A stretch of 64,000 nucleotides of DNA from an uncultured Lachnospiraceae bacterium (GCA_910587765.1 CAJUNR010000016.1:1-64000); one strand, 5' to 3'. Shown: positions 33,402 through 42,314, counted from the stretch's first letter. The notes: a model not told the origin generated them from the sequence alone. Translations and numbers: made by a program.

Positions 33402-34916
33402 ATGAGACAATTTTCCATATTTCTGAAAGGAACGCTGATCCTGACCATTGCCGGCCTTTTAAGCCGTTTCCTCGGCTTCTTCTATAAGATATTCCTGGCA
33501 CAGGCTCTCGGTGCGGAAGGAATAGGCATCTACCAGCTGATCTTCCCCGTTTTTTCCGTCTGCCATGCCCTGACCGCCTCCGGCATGGAAACCGCCATCT
33601 CCCGCTTCACCGCCTTTGCCGGCAGAGAGGAAAAGGATTCCTGGCTCTACGCCGGGCTTTTTATGTCTCTTGCCGCTTCGGCGGCCGTCGGACTGGTCCT
33701 CTGGGGACAGTCCGGTTTCATCGCCCTCCATCTGCTCCACGAAAGCCGCTGCGCGCCGCTTCTGCAGATTCTGGCGGCCGCTATCCCCCTGTCCGCCGTT
33801 CACTCCTGTTTTGCCGGAGCCTGGCTTGGAAGAAAGAAAACCGGCATCCCCGCAGCCGCGCAGCTTCTGGAACAGATCCTGCGCATCGGCAGCGTCTGGC
33901 TTCTGTGCAGCATCCACATTCAACAGGGGAAAGAAATCACCCCGGCTCTGGCGGTCTTCGGACTTCTGGCCGGAGAAGCCGGGAGCGCCCTGTTTATGCT
34001 GACTTTCACAAGCGGTAAACGTCCGGACTTCACCCATCCGTCCGTATACCTGGAGAAATGCCGCTCTCTGCTCGGGATGGCGCTCCCTCTCACCGGCAGC
34101 CGCCTGAGCCTCACGCTCCTGCAGAGCGCGGAAGCCGTGCTGATCCCCCTGAATCTTCGCAAAGCCGGTCTGACCACTGCCGAAGCGCTCAGCATGTACG
34201 GCATTCTCACCGGCATGGCCCTGTCTTTTCTGATGTTTCCCAATGCGGTCACGGCCTCCATCTCCGCCATGCTGCTCCCGGTCATCTCCGAAGAACAGGC
34301 CAAAGGGAATCAACGCGTCATCTCCTCCACCATCGAATACACGATTCAGTTCGGCCTGATCATCGGCATCCTCTGCATGGGCCTCTTTCTGCATTTCGGG
34401 GGCAGCCTGGGGAGGCTTCTGTTTCACGAACAACTGGCAGGCGAATTTCTGGTCACCCTGTCCTTTATCTGCCCGGTCCTCTACCTGACCGGAAACCTGA
34501 ACAGCATTCTCCACGGCCTCGGACAGACCGGCGTCACCTTTTTCAATCAGCTCGTATCCATCCTGGTCCGGATTCTGTTCGTCGTGCTCTTTGTCCCCGT
34601 CTACGGGATTCAGGGCGTGCTCTGGGGACTGCTGGCCAGCCAGCTCCTTCTCTGTCTGCTGGGACTTCGGGCCGTCGCACCCCATGTCTCCTTGTCCCTC
34701 GGACTGGATGACCTCGTACTCAAGCCCCTGGCCGCACTCTTTCTGTCCATAGGAGGGATTGACCTGTTGAAACGCATCCTGCCTTTTATCCGCCTGGGCG
34801 CGGAGGTTCTGGAACTGATCGTCAGCATCGGCATGGCTGCCGCCGCCTATTTTATCCTGTTGTTCTTTTTCGGCGTCTGGAAATTCTCCGAATTTGCGCG
34901 CCGCAAAAAAGTCTGA
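33402..34916 (+). CDS. Polysaccharide/lipid flippase, SpoVB/MurJ-like (MATE/MOP superfamily)
   Basis: About 504 residues with some 14 hydrophobic segments and the family start FLKGTLILTIAGLLSRFLGF. It fits the SpoVB/RfbX/MVF group that flips lipid-linked precursors across the membrane; SpoVB acts in spore cortex synthesis, while homologues act in cell wall or capsule. ATG 33402 follows a weak AAAGAG; a TTG at 33381 is in frame. The gene is divergent from iscR and ends 1 bp before the start of repeat copy C. Sporulation role is inference. Confidence 0.87.
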   Translation: MRQFSIFLKGTLILTIAGLLSRFLGFFYKIFLAQALGAEGIGIYQLIFPVFSVCHALTASGMETAISRFTAFAGREEKDSWLYAGLFMSLAASAAVGLVLWGQSGFIALHLLHESRCAPLLQILAAAIPLSAVHSCFAGAWLGRKKTGIPAAAQLLEQILRIGSVWLLCSIHIQQGKEITPALAVFGLLAGEAGSALFMLTFTSGKRPDFTHPSVYLEKCRSLLGMALPLTGSRLSLTLLQSAEAVLIPLNLRKAGLTTAEALSMYGILTGMALSFLMFPNAVTASISAMLLPVISEEQAKGNQRVISSTIEYTIQFGLIIGILCMGLFLHFGGSLGRLLFHEQLAGEFLVTLSFICPVLYLTGNLNSILHGLGQTGVTFFNQLVSILVRILFVVLFVPVYGIQGVLWGLLASQLLLCLLGLRAVAPHVSLSLGLDDLVLKPLAALFLSIGGIDLLKRILPFIRLGAEVLELIVSIGMAAAAYFILLFFFGVWKFSEFARRKKV

Positions 34917-35168
34917 CCGGACGCCGGATGCGGGCATGAGTATGAACAGAACTTTCCATGTTACTTTTCACACGTTAGCCGATGTCATCCCGATTCGGAC
35001 AGATAATTCTGAAAGACCCATTGAAGGGCGCCGGTCCTTAGGGCGCGTCTTTTGCGCCCTTAGTACCCAAAGGGCATAAATACCGTTGCGTCCCTTCATT
35101 AAGCGCAAGCGGGGTCTGGAAGGATAATCTGCCCGCATCCGGCGTCCGGGCGGCATGGGTATGAACAG
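34917..35168. repeat. Large nested palindromic repeat, copy C, with extra flanking repeats
   Basis: The core (about 34998-35139) matches copies A and B: GACAGATAATTC against GGATAATCTGC, AGACCC/GGGTCT, TTGAAGGG/CCCTTCA, inner GGGCGC/GCGCCC. One TACCCAAAGGGCATAAA unit is present (about 35064-35080). Outside it, CCGGACGCCGGATGCGGGCA (34917-34936) is the exact reverse complement of 35130-35149, and GCATGAGTATGAACAG (34934-34949) recurs with one mismatch at 35153-35168. The element starts right at the flippase stop and could end its transcript. Confidence 0.87.
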
Positions 35169-35212
35169 CAACCTTTTCCATAATATTTTCGGCGCGCAGC
35201 CCCGTTCTTCCG

Positions 35213-35264
35213 TTTACAACCCGGGACTTTTATATTATAATTTCAATAGTTGTCCGCACGGACA
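35213..35264 (+). promoter_or_regulatory. DAHP synthase promoter
   Basis: TTTACA (35213-35218), 17-nt spacer, TATAAT (35236-35241). The 14-bp palindrome TGTCCGCACGGACA (35251-35264) lies just past the start site, 29 bp before the ATG, and could be an operator or a small leader hairpin. Confidence 0.75.
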
Positions 35265-35293
35265 CACCCGCAGAAAAAACAAAGGAGAACATC

Positions 35294-36322
35294 ATGGGAT
35301 TTACATTCAATAGAAAATTACCGATTCCAAAAGAAATCAAGAACAATTACCCGCTCTCTGCCGAAAGTACGGCAGTGAAAGCACAGCGGGACAAAGAGAT
35401 CAAAGACGTGATCACCGGAGCCGACGACCGGTTTCTGATCATCGTCGGTCCCTGCTCTGCGGACAATGAGACGGCCGTCATGGATTACCTGCACCGTCTG
35501 GTCCCCGTTCAGGAAAAGATCAGGGACAAGTGCATCATAATTCCGCGGATCTATACTAACAAACCCCGCACCACCGGAGAAGGCTACAAAGGCATGGTGC
35601 ACCAGCCCAACCCGGAGACCGCACCGGATCTGCTCGAAGGCCTGATCGCCATCCGCAAGCTCCACATCCGCAACATCGAAGAAACCGGCCTCACCGCCGC
35701 GGACGAGATGCTCTATCCGGAAAACTGGTGGTATCTGGCGGACCTTCTCTCCTATGTGGCGGTCGGCGCGCGCTCCGTGGAGGACCAGCACCACCGTATG
35801 ACCGTCAGCGGTTTCGACATCCCTGCCGGCATGAAAAATCCCACCAGCGGTCATATGAGCGTTATGCTCAATTCCGTGGTGGCGGCGCAGCACGCGCACT
35901 CCTTCATCTACCGGGGATGGGATGTGGACACCGACGGCAACCCGCTGGCACATACGATCCTCCGCGGCGCCGTAAACAAACGGGGCGCCGTCCTTCCGAA
36001 CTACCACTACGAGGATCTGCGCCTTTTAAGCGACCTGTACGCGCAGACCACGCTCCAGAATCCGGCCTGCATCGTGGACGTGAACCATTCCAACTCCAAC
36101 AAGCAGTACCTTGAGCAGATCCGCATCTCCAAGGAAATCCTCCACAGCCGCCGCTACAGCGACGACATCCGCAGACTGGTTAAAGGTCTGATGATCGAAA
36201 GCTACATCGAAGACGGCTGCCAGGGTATCCACGACCGGGTCTACGGCAAATCCATCACCGATCCCTGCCTCGGCTGGGAGAAGACGGAACGCCTGATCTA
36301 TGATATCGCGGAGAACTGCTGA
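35294..36322 (+). CDS. 3-deoxy-7-phosphoheptulonate synthase, class I
   Basis: 342 residues, the AroF/G/H type. GPCSADN (about residue 57) and PRIYTNKPRTTGEGYKG bind substrates; GARSVEDQHHR, GMKNPTSG, IVDVNHSNSNK and MIESYIEDGCQ carry the metal and PEP ligands. It condenses PEP and erythrose-4-phosphate, the first step to aromatic amino acids. AAAGGAG precedes the ATG. Monocistronic, with no aro or trp genes nearby. The N-terminal extension resembles that of feedback-inhibited forms, but the effector cannot be named. Confidence 0.94.
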   Translation: MGFTFNRKLPIPKEIKNNYPLSAESTAVKAQRDKEIKDVITGADDRFLIIVGPCSADNETAVMDYLHRLVPVQEKIRDKCIIIPRIYTNKPRTTGEGYKGMVHQPNPETAPDLLEGLIAIRKLHIRNIEETGLTAADEMLYPENWWYLADLLSYVAVGARSVEDQHHRMTVSGFDIPAGMKNPTSGHMSVMLNSVVAAQHAHSFIYRGWDVDTDGNPLAHTILRGAVNKRGAVLPNYHYEDLRLLSDLYAQTTLQNPACIVDVNHSNSNKQYLEQIRISKEILHSRRYSDDIRRLVKGLMIESYIEDGCQGIHDRVYGKSITDPCLGWEKTERLIYDIAENC

Positions 36323-36533
36323 ACAGACGGAAGATGATCCGGCCGTTGCTGTTCCTGCCCCCGCACTGCCCATGAACGGATCGCGGTGGATGGTAAGTGA
36401 AAAAATATGATCGGACGATGCATGGGAAGCTTACCTCTGCCGGTAGAATCAGGACAGGAAAACACGAAAGCGAATCAAGCAGCTCATAGGACATTATGGC
36501 GATTCCTAAGCAGACAATAAGGTTGTCGGAAAG

Positions 36534-36567
36534 CGATATTTTTCAGCATTTCCGACAGCCCTTCAAA
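36534..36567 (-). terminator. Hairpin after the Tm-1-like gene, weak terminator
   Basis: TGTCGGAAA (36534-36542) pairs perfectly with TTTCCGACA (36559-36567), 6 bp past the stop of the last gene in the second ROK operon. On the minus strand only ACCTTATTGT follows, so termination is uncertain. The rest of the 250-bp gap up to aroF shows nothing recognisable. Confidence 0.5.
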
Positions 36568-36572
36568 ACATC

Positions 36573-37784
36573 TCAAATCGTTTCTCCGATATACCCCAGA
36601 ATGATCTCCGCCGCCTTCTCCGCGAAAAGACGGTCGTTAATATGAGCGTCCACGTCTACGACCGGAATCTCCGGCTCCATCCATTGATGAACCGCCCGAT
36701 GAAGCGTCTCATTGGTATCGGACTCATACAGCGCCTCCCCTTCTTTATTGACTGCCGACGTGCCTCCAAGAGGATGAAGCACCACCGCTTTTCCTGCGGA
36801 CGTTTTCAGTCTGTCGGCCACAAATTTCACGCACCGCACCGTCTCCTCCGCGTTGCTGCGGTAAAACACACAGGAAGCGGTATGGTAATAGAGCTTCCGC
36901 CCGGCATACGCCGCCGGATCCCCGCCGTCCGGATGGACCATATCAATGCCGCCAAACGCGACGACCTGCGGGATTCCCATCTCACAGGCGGCTTTCATGC
37001 GGTTTTCCACCTGAGGATCCGTATACTGCCCTCTGGCCACCGGCATGGTAATCTCGCTTAGCGTCAGATCGGCGACAACGTCGAAATAATTCTGGCGGAC
37101 GAGGGAATCCATGATGTTTCCCCCCGTGCCGTTAGCGTGGAACACCAGAACTTCACAGCCCTTTTCCTCGAGCAGCCTCCGCACACGCTCCACGCAGGGA
37201 GTGGTCACGCCCCACATGGTAATGCCGACCCGCGGACGACCGGCAGCATACACGGGCATACAGTCCGCATCCGCCATCGCGCAGACGCAGGCCGCCCCTT
37301 CTTTCATCGCCATGCACAGCACCGAGTTCAGCCCCGAGATATCCACCAGGGGATTCATTACCATCGTATCCTGGATTCCTTCAAAATAATACTGACTGCC
37401 TTCATTCGTCGCACAGGTGGAAATCAGCACCTTGGGAAAACCCAGAGGCATCTCCCGCAGCACACGGCACGCCATATACGTCCCCCGGCCTCCGCCCATG
37501 CAGATCATCCCGTCTATCTTTTTCTCCGCAGCCAGACCGGCAAGTAGACGACCGGCTCCCGCGGACATCCGGTCCAGACCGTCCGCAATACCGCCGCCCG
37601 CGTACCGGTCTTCGGCCGCGGCAGCGACCGCCTCCGCGGAATAATCGGCCGCGAAGTCGTTGGGCCTGAGACTCATATCCACAGAAAGTACATCCGCTCC
37701 CAGCTTTCTCACCTGTTCCGCCAGATAAGAAAATTCTTCCCCTTTGGAATCAAACGTTCCGCACACTGCAATTGTCTTTCTCAT
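36573..37784 (-). CDS. Tm-1-like ATP-binding (UPF0261) protein
   Basis: About 403 residues. The start KTIAVCGTFDSKGEEFSYLA is the family signature; GMICMGGGRGTYMA, ISTCATNEGSQYYF, VFHANGTGGNIMD and VAFGGIDMVHP mark the two Rossmann-like lobes with the nucleotide site. In tomato Tm-1 this domain is fused to a TIM barrel of the PEP-hydrolase family; here that partner is a separate gene in the same operon (43968-44819). The enzymatic reaction of this family is not settled. ATG 37784 follows AGGTGG. Last gene of the second ROK operon. Confidence 0.9.
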   Translation of the reverse strand: MRKTIAVCGTFDSKGEEFSYLAEQVRKLGADVLSVDMSLRPNDFAADYSAEAVAAAAEDRYAGGGIADGLDRMSAGAGRLLAGLAAEKKIDGMICMGGGRGTYMACRVLREMPLGFPKVLISTCATNEGSQYYFEGIQDTMVMNPLVDISGLNSVLCMAMKEGAACVCAMADADCMPVYAAGRPRVGITMWGVTTPCVERVRRLLEEKGCEVLVFHANGTGGNIMDSLVRQNYFDVVADLTLSEITMPVARGQYTDPQVENRMKAACEMGIPQVVAFGGIDMVHPDGGDPAAYAGRKLYYHTASCVFYRSNAEETVRCVKFVADRLKTSAGKAVVLHPLGGTSAVNKEGEALYESDTNETLHRAVHQWMEPEIPVVDVDAHINDRLFAEKAAEIILGYIGETI

Positions 37785-37812
37785 AACAGCCACCTGTCCG
37801 TTTTCTGCGCCG

Positions 37813-38475
37813 TCAATCCGTCACCTCCGGTTTCCCGTGCGTATGTTCGTAGAGGAACTCGTTGCGTCCCCTGCCGCCGTAACGGCTGCCAAATTCCGCA
37901 CAGTTCATCGACTCGCTCCATACGGCCGCCACCATGTGATGTCTGCCCCTTTGGGTCGCCACCAGATCTCCCGGTCCTACGTTATACAATACCCCGTCGT
38001 CCATAAATACGCCGTTTCCACGCATGATCAGGAAATATTCATCGTATTCGTGATAGTGATTGGGGAATGTCGTAAAGAACGGAAAATCCACCGGATCGCC
38101 GTGGTTAAACGGACGATCGGCATTCGCGCAGGAAAAACCACCCATCTTTACCTTCTCATCGTCCGCCCAGTCTCCGGAAAACACCGCAATCTTATTGGTA
38201 TTCCACCAGTTATCGTCCGCGTGGCATTCCACCGTGATCGTGCCGCTTCCGCAGAAGCAGAACTGTATGACATCCTGGCCGAGCCTCCTCCACAGGTCCT
38301 GCCTGCGGGAACCGTCGTCCACCGTCACATAACCGTTCAGAAGCCATACTCCGCATTTGCCGTAACCGGTCTCGATGGTAAAGGTACTCCCGACCGGAAT
38401 GTCATAGATCTCCCATTTTTTCAGTACGGACCATTCCGGAATCTCGTTATATTGAAAATTATGAATTACCGGCAT
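37813..38475 (-). CDS. Cupin-fold protein, bicupin-like
   Basis: 220 residues. The C-terminal half shows a cupin metal site: NHYHEYDEYFLIMRGNG (motif 1, His-His-Glu) and GPGDLVATQRGRHHMV (motif 2 His). The N-terminal half (ETGYGKCGVWLLNGYVTVDD) looks like a second beta-barrel without the full ligand set. Such proteins are often isomerases, epimerases or dioxygenase-like enzymes for sugar or organic acids. 28 bp upstream of the Tm-1-like gene and 30 bp after the aldo/keto reductase gene. Specific reaction unknown. Confidence 0.82.
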   Translation of the reverse strand: MPVIHNFQYNEIPEWSVLKKWEIYDIPVGSTFTIETGYGKCGVWLLNGYVTVDDGSRRQDLWRRLGQDVIQFCFCGSGTITVECHADDNWWNTNKIAVFSGDWADDEKVKMGGFSCANADRPFNHGDPVDFPFFTTFPNHYHEYDEYFLIMRGNGVFMDDGVLYNVGPGDLVATQRGRHHMVAAVWSESMNCAEFGSRYGGRGRNEFLYEHTHGKPEVTD

Positions 38476-38505
38476 CTCTCCACCTCCGTCTGTTTTGTCC
38501 CGCGG

Positions 38506-39495
38506 TTACATAAGCACCGCGGTAATGTCATGATCGGCGATCATATATCCCTGCTTCTGAATCTCGTCAATGCGTTTCAACATATCCTCCGGAAGCGGCC
38601 CTTTCTCGGCGGAGGCAATGTTGCTCTCCAGATGCGCCAGCTCCCTGGCTCCCATGACATTTGAATGAATCCCTTCAAACGAAAGCGTATAGCGGATCGC
38701 CATCTCCACCATTGTCATACCGGCTTCTTTCGCCAGATCGTAAAGGGCATTGATCTTGTTTCCCGTATCCGCCTTCTCCGGAACGCCGGACTCGATCAGG
38801 GCTTTCGTAAATTCTCTGTTCTCAAAGATCAGTCCGGGAATCCCCTGGCCAAGGCATCCGCCCACAATCAGTCCGCAGTCCGCCTCTTCGCACGCGGGAA
38901 TCAGTTTTTCCACGCCGACTTTTGAGAGAAGGCTGATGCCGCCTGCCGACAGAACCGTGTCGACTCTCCCGGTCTTCACCACTTTTGTCAGCACCGAATG
39001 ATCCCAGCAGCTCGTGCCGATTGCCCCGGCGATTCCTTCTTTTTTCAGATCTTCAAGAACGGTCTGCGCCACGCAGTCTCCGGTCTCGAATCGGCACTTC
39101 CACTGACGTTCCGTCTCGTGATACATCAGAAGATCAAAATGATCGATCCGCAGGACCCACATGCTGTGCTTAATGCAGCGCATGATCTCGTCGTAGTCAA
39201 CATACGCTTCATCTCCCATTCTGCGGGAAATCAGTTCGTTCAGATGACCCACCTTCGCACAGACATAGGGTTCATGGCCCTTATGACGGGCCAGCGCGCG
39301 GCCCACGATGGCCTCCCCTTCGCCGTATCCGTACGATTCCGCAGTATCAATCAAGTTAATGCCGTGAGCCAGCGCGTAATCAATAATGCTGTCGGCTTCC
39401 GCCATCGGCACGCGGAACTCTCCCGTAAGCTGATACCCTCCCAGTCCGAGCGCGGATACTTCATAACCTGTTCTTCCCAACCTTCTTTTTATCAT
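38506..39495 (-). CDS. Aldo/keto reductase
   Basis: About 329 residues of the AKR barrel. KRRLGRTGYEVSALGLGGYQ at the start, catalytic Asp/Tyr in IDTAESYGYGEGEAIVG, catalytic Lys in YVCAKVGH and the usual His replaced by MYHETER on the next strand. NADPH-binding residues lie near VMGARELAHLESNI. This subgroup includes sugar and D-threo-aldose dehydrogenases. ATG 39495 follows AAAGGTGAG. In the operon it could oxidise or reduce a sugar-like intermediate for the TRAP-imported substrate. Confidence 0.87.
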   Translation of the reverse strand: MIKRRLGRTGYEVSALGLGGYQLTGEFRVPMAEADSIIDYALAHGINLIDTAESYGYGEGEAIVGRALARHKGHEPYVCAKVGHLNELISRRMGDEAYVDYDEIMRCIKHSMWVLRIDHFDLLMYHETERQWKCRFETGDCVAQTVLEDLKKEGIAGAIGTSCWDHSVLTKVVKTGRVDTVLSAGGISLLSKVGVEKLIPACEEADCGLIVGGCLGQGIPGLIFENREFTKALIESGVPEKADTGNKINALYDLAKEAGMTMVEMAIRYTLSFEGIHSNVMGARELAHLESNIASAEKGPLPEDMLKRIDEIQKQGYMIADHDITAVLM

Positions 39496-39518
39496 CTTCT
39501 TCTCACCTTTCCGTGCTG

Positions 39519-40190
39519 TCATTCCTCTTCGCCGCCGCACCAACGGACCGCGTTTCTCATCATCTTTATCATCTCCGGATGCCGCAGCGTCTCATTGCCC
39601 GCGGTGGCGTGCCCCGGGCAGAGCACCGCTACGCGGCCGTTCCCCGGTTCATGGCACCAGGCCGCCGGCTGTCTGGGGCTTCGGTCCGACGTACTAAAGG
39701 CAAGCACCGTATTGTCCTCATGAAAACCGCCGATTTCAAAGTGCTCGTCAACCGGCGTATCAAACGCCTGCACGCCCCTGACAATCGGATGATCGACCGG
39801 TTCCGGCTCCACATGCATCGGGCCAAGCTGCTTATGCCCGGCAAAATATCCTCTTGCTCCTTCCAGCATCACCGGATGATCCGGCGGAATCCCCGGAAGT
39901 CCCGAATGAATCAGCAGAAGACCCATCCCTTCCTCCCGCACCCACCGCATCCACTGATAAGTAAACGCGCTCGTCTCATACCAGGAAGGCCTGTCGTATA
40001 CAATCCCGCTGTTGCCCATTTTAAAACTTACGATCAGATCCGGCGCATTTGCCATCAGGCAGATGGAATCCACACCGTCCATCACGCACACATGCCACTC
40101 GTCGTAGTCAAAGATCAGCGGAACAATCGGAATAAATTTATCTTTCGGATGTCCGAAATCGTCGACGAATACGTACGCATTTTTCTTCAC
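39519..40190 (-). CDS. ThuA-like domain protein, paralogue 2
   Basis: About 223 residues of the ThuA/glutamine-amidotransferase-like fold: NAYVFVDDFGHPKDKF, LIFDYDEWHVCV, APDLIVSFK, GMGLLLIHSGLPG, then HPIVRGVQAFDTPVDEHFE and a closing NGRVAVLCPGHATAGN. The start is GTG 40190, 8 nt after AAGGAGG; it aligns exactly with the ATG of the next paralogue (VKKNAYVF against MKKMAFVF). There is no catalytic Cys-His-Glu triad of amidotransferases in order. ThuA-type proteins occur in disaccharide and sugar oxidation loci; reaction unknown. Confidence 0.87.
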   Translation of the reverse strand: MKKNAYVFVDDFGHPKDKFIPIVPLIFDYDEWHVCVMDGVDSICLMANAPDLIVSFKMGNSGIVYDRPSWYETSAFTYQWMRWVREEGMGLLLIHSGLPGIPPDHPVMLEGARGYFAGHKQLGPMHVEPEPVDHPIVRGVQAFDTPVDEHFEIGGFHEDNTVLAFSTSDRSPRQPAAWCHEPGNGRVAVLCPGHATAGNETLRHPEMIKMMRNAVRWCGGEEE

Positions 40191-40227
40191 AAATTCATCC
40201 TCCTTCATTAATGCTGCCGCAGACGCC

Positions 40228-40941
40228 CTACGGTTCTGCCCTGCCTGCCCAGCGTATGGCATTCGCGATCAGTCTCTGTTCCATGACATGCTCCCTGCTG
40301 CCGCTTAAATGCCCGAGCGCAATGCCCGCCGCGCGCCCTTTTCCCGACTCGGACGCCCACGCGCCGATCGAACTGCCGGCAGCGTCGGATACTAGGCGTC
40401 CCAGAACCGCCGCGTCGGAACCGTTCTCCAGTTCCACACGATATTGTTCGTCGCGCACGGTAAATTCAGATATTCCCTCCAGAATCGGATGTTCCCCCTC
40501 CGGCACAAACGTCACGTCCGCAAACGCGTTAAACGGAGACGCTCCCGGAAGCCCCTTGTCCGCCAGAAGATTTTCCATAAGATTTCCTTTATACGACACG
40601 GCGCTTCCTTTCAGAACCTGCGTCCGCAGAGGATGGTCTCTCGGAATCATACTCGTCCCTGCATGGACTGCGACATAGCCGCAGCCCTCCCTGAGGACAA
40701 ACTGTGCGATCTGACAGGAAATGTCCGATTCATAAAAATTATCGGTCTCCTGTCTCCAGTTAAACTGCGCGTCTCTGAAATTGACGATCACATCCGGCGC
40801 GGTCATCATACATACGGAATCCCAGTTTTTCAGCACGCACACCTGCCATTTTGAATAGTCAAAATATCTCGGCAGAAAAGGAAGAATTTGTTTTGAGGAA
40901 TGAATAAAATCATCCAAAAATACAAAAGCCATTTTTTTCAT
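40228..40941 (-). CDS. ThuA-like domain protein, paralogue 1
   Basis: 237 residues, clearly paralogous to the following gene: FVFLDDFIHSSKQIL, FDYSKWQVCV, APDVIVNF, GCGYVAVHAGTSM, HPILEGISEF, RDEQYRVEL, KGRAAGIALGHLSG. The HAGTSMIPRDHPL stretch corresponds to HSGLPGIPPDHPV of the partner, probably at the active site. The tandem pair may form a heterodimer or act on successive substrates. It follows the TRAP large permease by 51 bp. Confidence 0.87.
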   Translation of the reverse strand: MKKMAFVFLDDFIHSSKQILPFLPRYFDYSKWQVCVLKNWDSVCMMTAPDVIVNFRDAQFNWRQETDNFYESDISCQIAQFVLREGCGYVAVHAGTSMIPRDHPLRTQVLKGSAVSYKGNLMENLLADKGLPGASPFNAFADVTFVPEGEHPILEGISEFTVRDEQYRVELENGSDAAVLGRLVSDAAGSSIGAWASESGKGRAAGIALGHLSGSREHVMEQRLIANAIRWAGRAEP

Positions 40942-40992
40942 ACTACTTCATTTGCCTTTCTCTCCGCTCCGTTTCCCGTTTCCCGTCTCCCG

Positions 40993-42291
40993 CTATCCTG
41001 CAATGCCGGGCAGCCATGTGCAGAGCCCCGGAAGCAGAAGCATGAGAACGATCAGCAAAAGCTCCGACAGAAAATACGGAATGGAATATTTGATCGTCTC
41101 CCAGGAACTGCATTCCGCAATCGACGAAGACAGATAAATCAACTGCCCCACCGGCGGCGTTGTATTCCCGAGATTGATCGCCACAAGCGCAACCACCGAA
41201 TACCAGATCAGATCAATGCCGGCCGCTTTCACCGCAACTACGGTAAGCGGCATAATGATATTGATCAGCACCGACGTGTCCAGGATAAATCCGAGGACAA
41301 AGAAGATCAGTGCGCAAAGCGCCGTAAGTCCCAGCTTGCCAAGCCCAAGTCCGGCGATCCAGGAAGAAAGCGCGGAGGTAAGCCCGGCGTAAGCGATGAT
41401 CCAGGTGAAAATCCCCGCGCAGCAGAGAATCGCCATCACCTTGCCGCCCGCCACCGCCGAATCAATCAGGGATTTCGCGAGATCCCGCCAGTGAAACTCC
41501 CTGTAGACCACGGTAATTGCCACCGCCAGAAATACAGACAGCGCGCCGATCTCCACGACCGTACCGATGCCGAACATCAGACAGACAATCGTCAGCACCG
41601 GGAGCAGAATCGCTCCGAATCCTTCAATAAATGTTCTCCCCGCGTACTTTACGCCTCTCCACTCATGGCAGGGGAAACCGCTTTTCCTGGCCCACACAAA
41701 ACTGATGACAAGCTGCAGAAATCCCATCAGAAGTCCCGGAATCATTCCGCCGAGAAACAATTTACTGACGGAACATTCAAAGATAATGGCAATCATGATA
41801 AAACCGTTGGACGGAGGAATGATCGGGCCGATCAGCGAACTCATCTCCGTGATCGCGGCCGCATAGCCGGCCGGATAGCCCTCCTTCTTCATCATCGGAA
41901 TCATCACGGCCCCCACGGACGCCGTGTCCGCCGTGGACGAACCGGACACGCCCGCAAAGACCATGGAATAGAGGATATTAATATGGCTCAGCCCGCCGTG
42001 AATATGTCCTACAAGCGCGTCCAGGAACTTACAGAGACGGTCGCCGAGGGAGGTATTGTTCAAAAGCTGCCCCAAAAGAAAATAAAATATAATCGCAATG
42101 TACGCCGTGCTGTTGAGCGAACCCATGATGCTGCTCACGATCGTTGAACCAGCAAGCTTTCCGGGGAAACAGATCCCCCATGTGGCGCACGCCATAACCA
42201 TGCAGAGAAACACCGGCCACTGAAATACCAGCATATATAAAAACAGGGAACCAAACAGTATCACCGCCGTTTGAATCGCAAAGGTATCCAT
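40993..42291 (-). CDS. dctM: TRAP transporter large permease (DctM)
   Basis: About 432 residues with 12 or more hydrophobic segments of the DctM family (VFAGVSGSSTADTASVGAVMIP and GPIIPPSNGFIMIA motifs; GNTTPPVGQLIYLSS near the C-terminus). It forms the sodium-coupled channel of a TRAP importer. ATG 42291 follows AAGGAG at 8 nt; the longer frame to 42420 overlaps dctQ and is rejected. 23 bp after dctQ. Confidence 0.93.
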   Translation of the reverse strand: MDTFAIQTAVILFGSLFLYMLVFQWPVFLCMVMACATWGICFPGKLAGSTIVSSIMGSLNSTAYIAIIFYFLLGQLLNNTSLGDRLCKFLDALVGHIHGGLSHINILYSMVFAGVSGSSTADTASVGAVMIPMMKKEGYPAGYAAAITEMSSLIGPIIPPSNGFIMIAIIFECSVSKLFLGGMIPGLLMGFLQLVISFVWARKSGFPCHEWRGVKYAGRTFIEGFGAILLPVLTIVCLMFGIGTVVEIGALSVFLAVAITVVYREFHWRDLAKSLIDSAVAGGKVMAILCCAGIFTWIIAYAGLTSALSSWIAGLGLGKLGLTALCALIFFVLGFILDTSVLINIIMPLTVVAVKAAGIDLIWYSVVALVAINLGNTTPPVGQLIYLSSSIAECSSWETIKYSIPYFLSELLLIVLMLLLPGLCTWLPGIAG

Positions 42292-42314
42292 CTGTTTTCT
42301 CCTTCCTTCGTTAT

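Noticed and set aside
33459..34937. 492-residue minus-strand frame opposite the flippase
   Set aside because: Gln/Asp/Gly-rich antisense shadow of a gene with clear membrane segments.
7541..35139. Large repeats read as a degenerate CRISPR array
   Set aside because: Copies lie 10-18 kb apart, have no spacers of regular length and no cas genes; they are nested palindromes.
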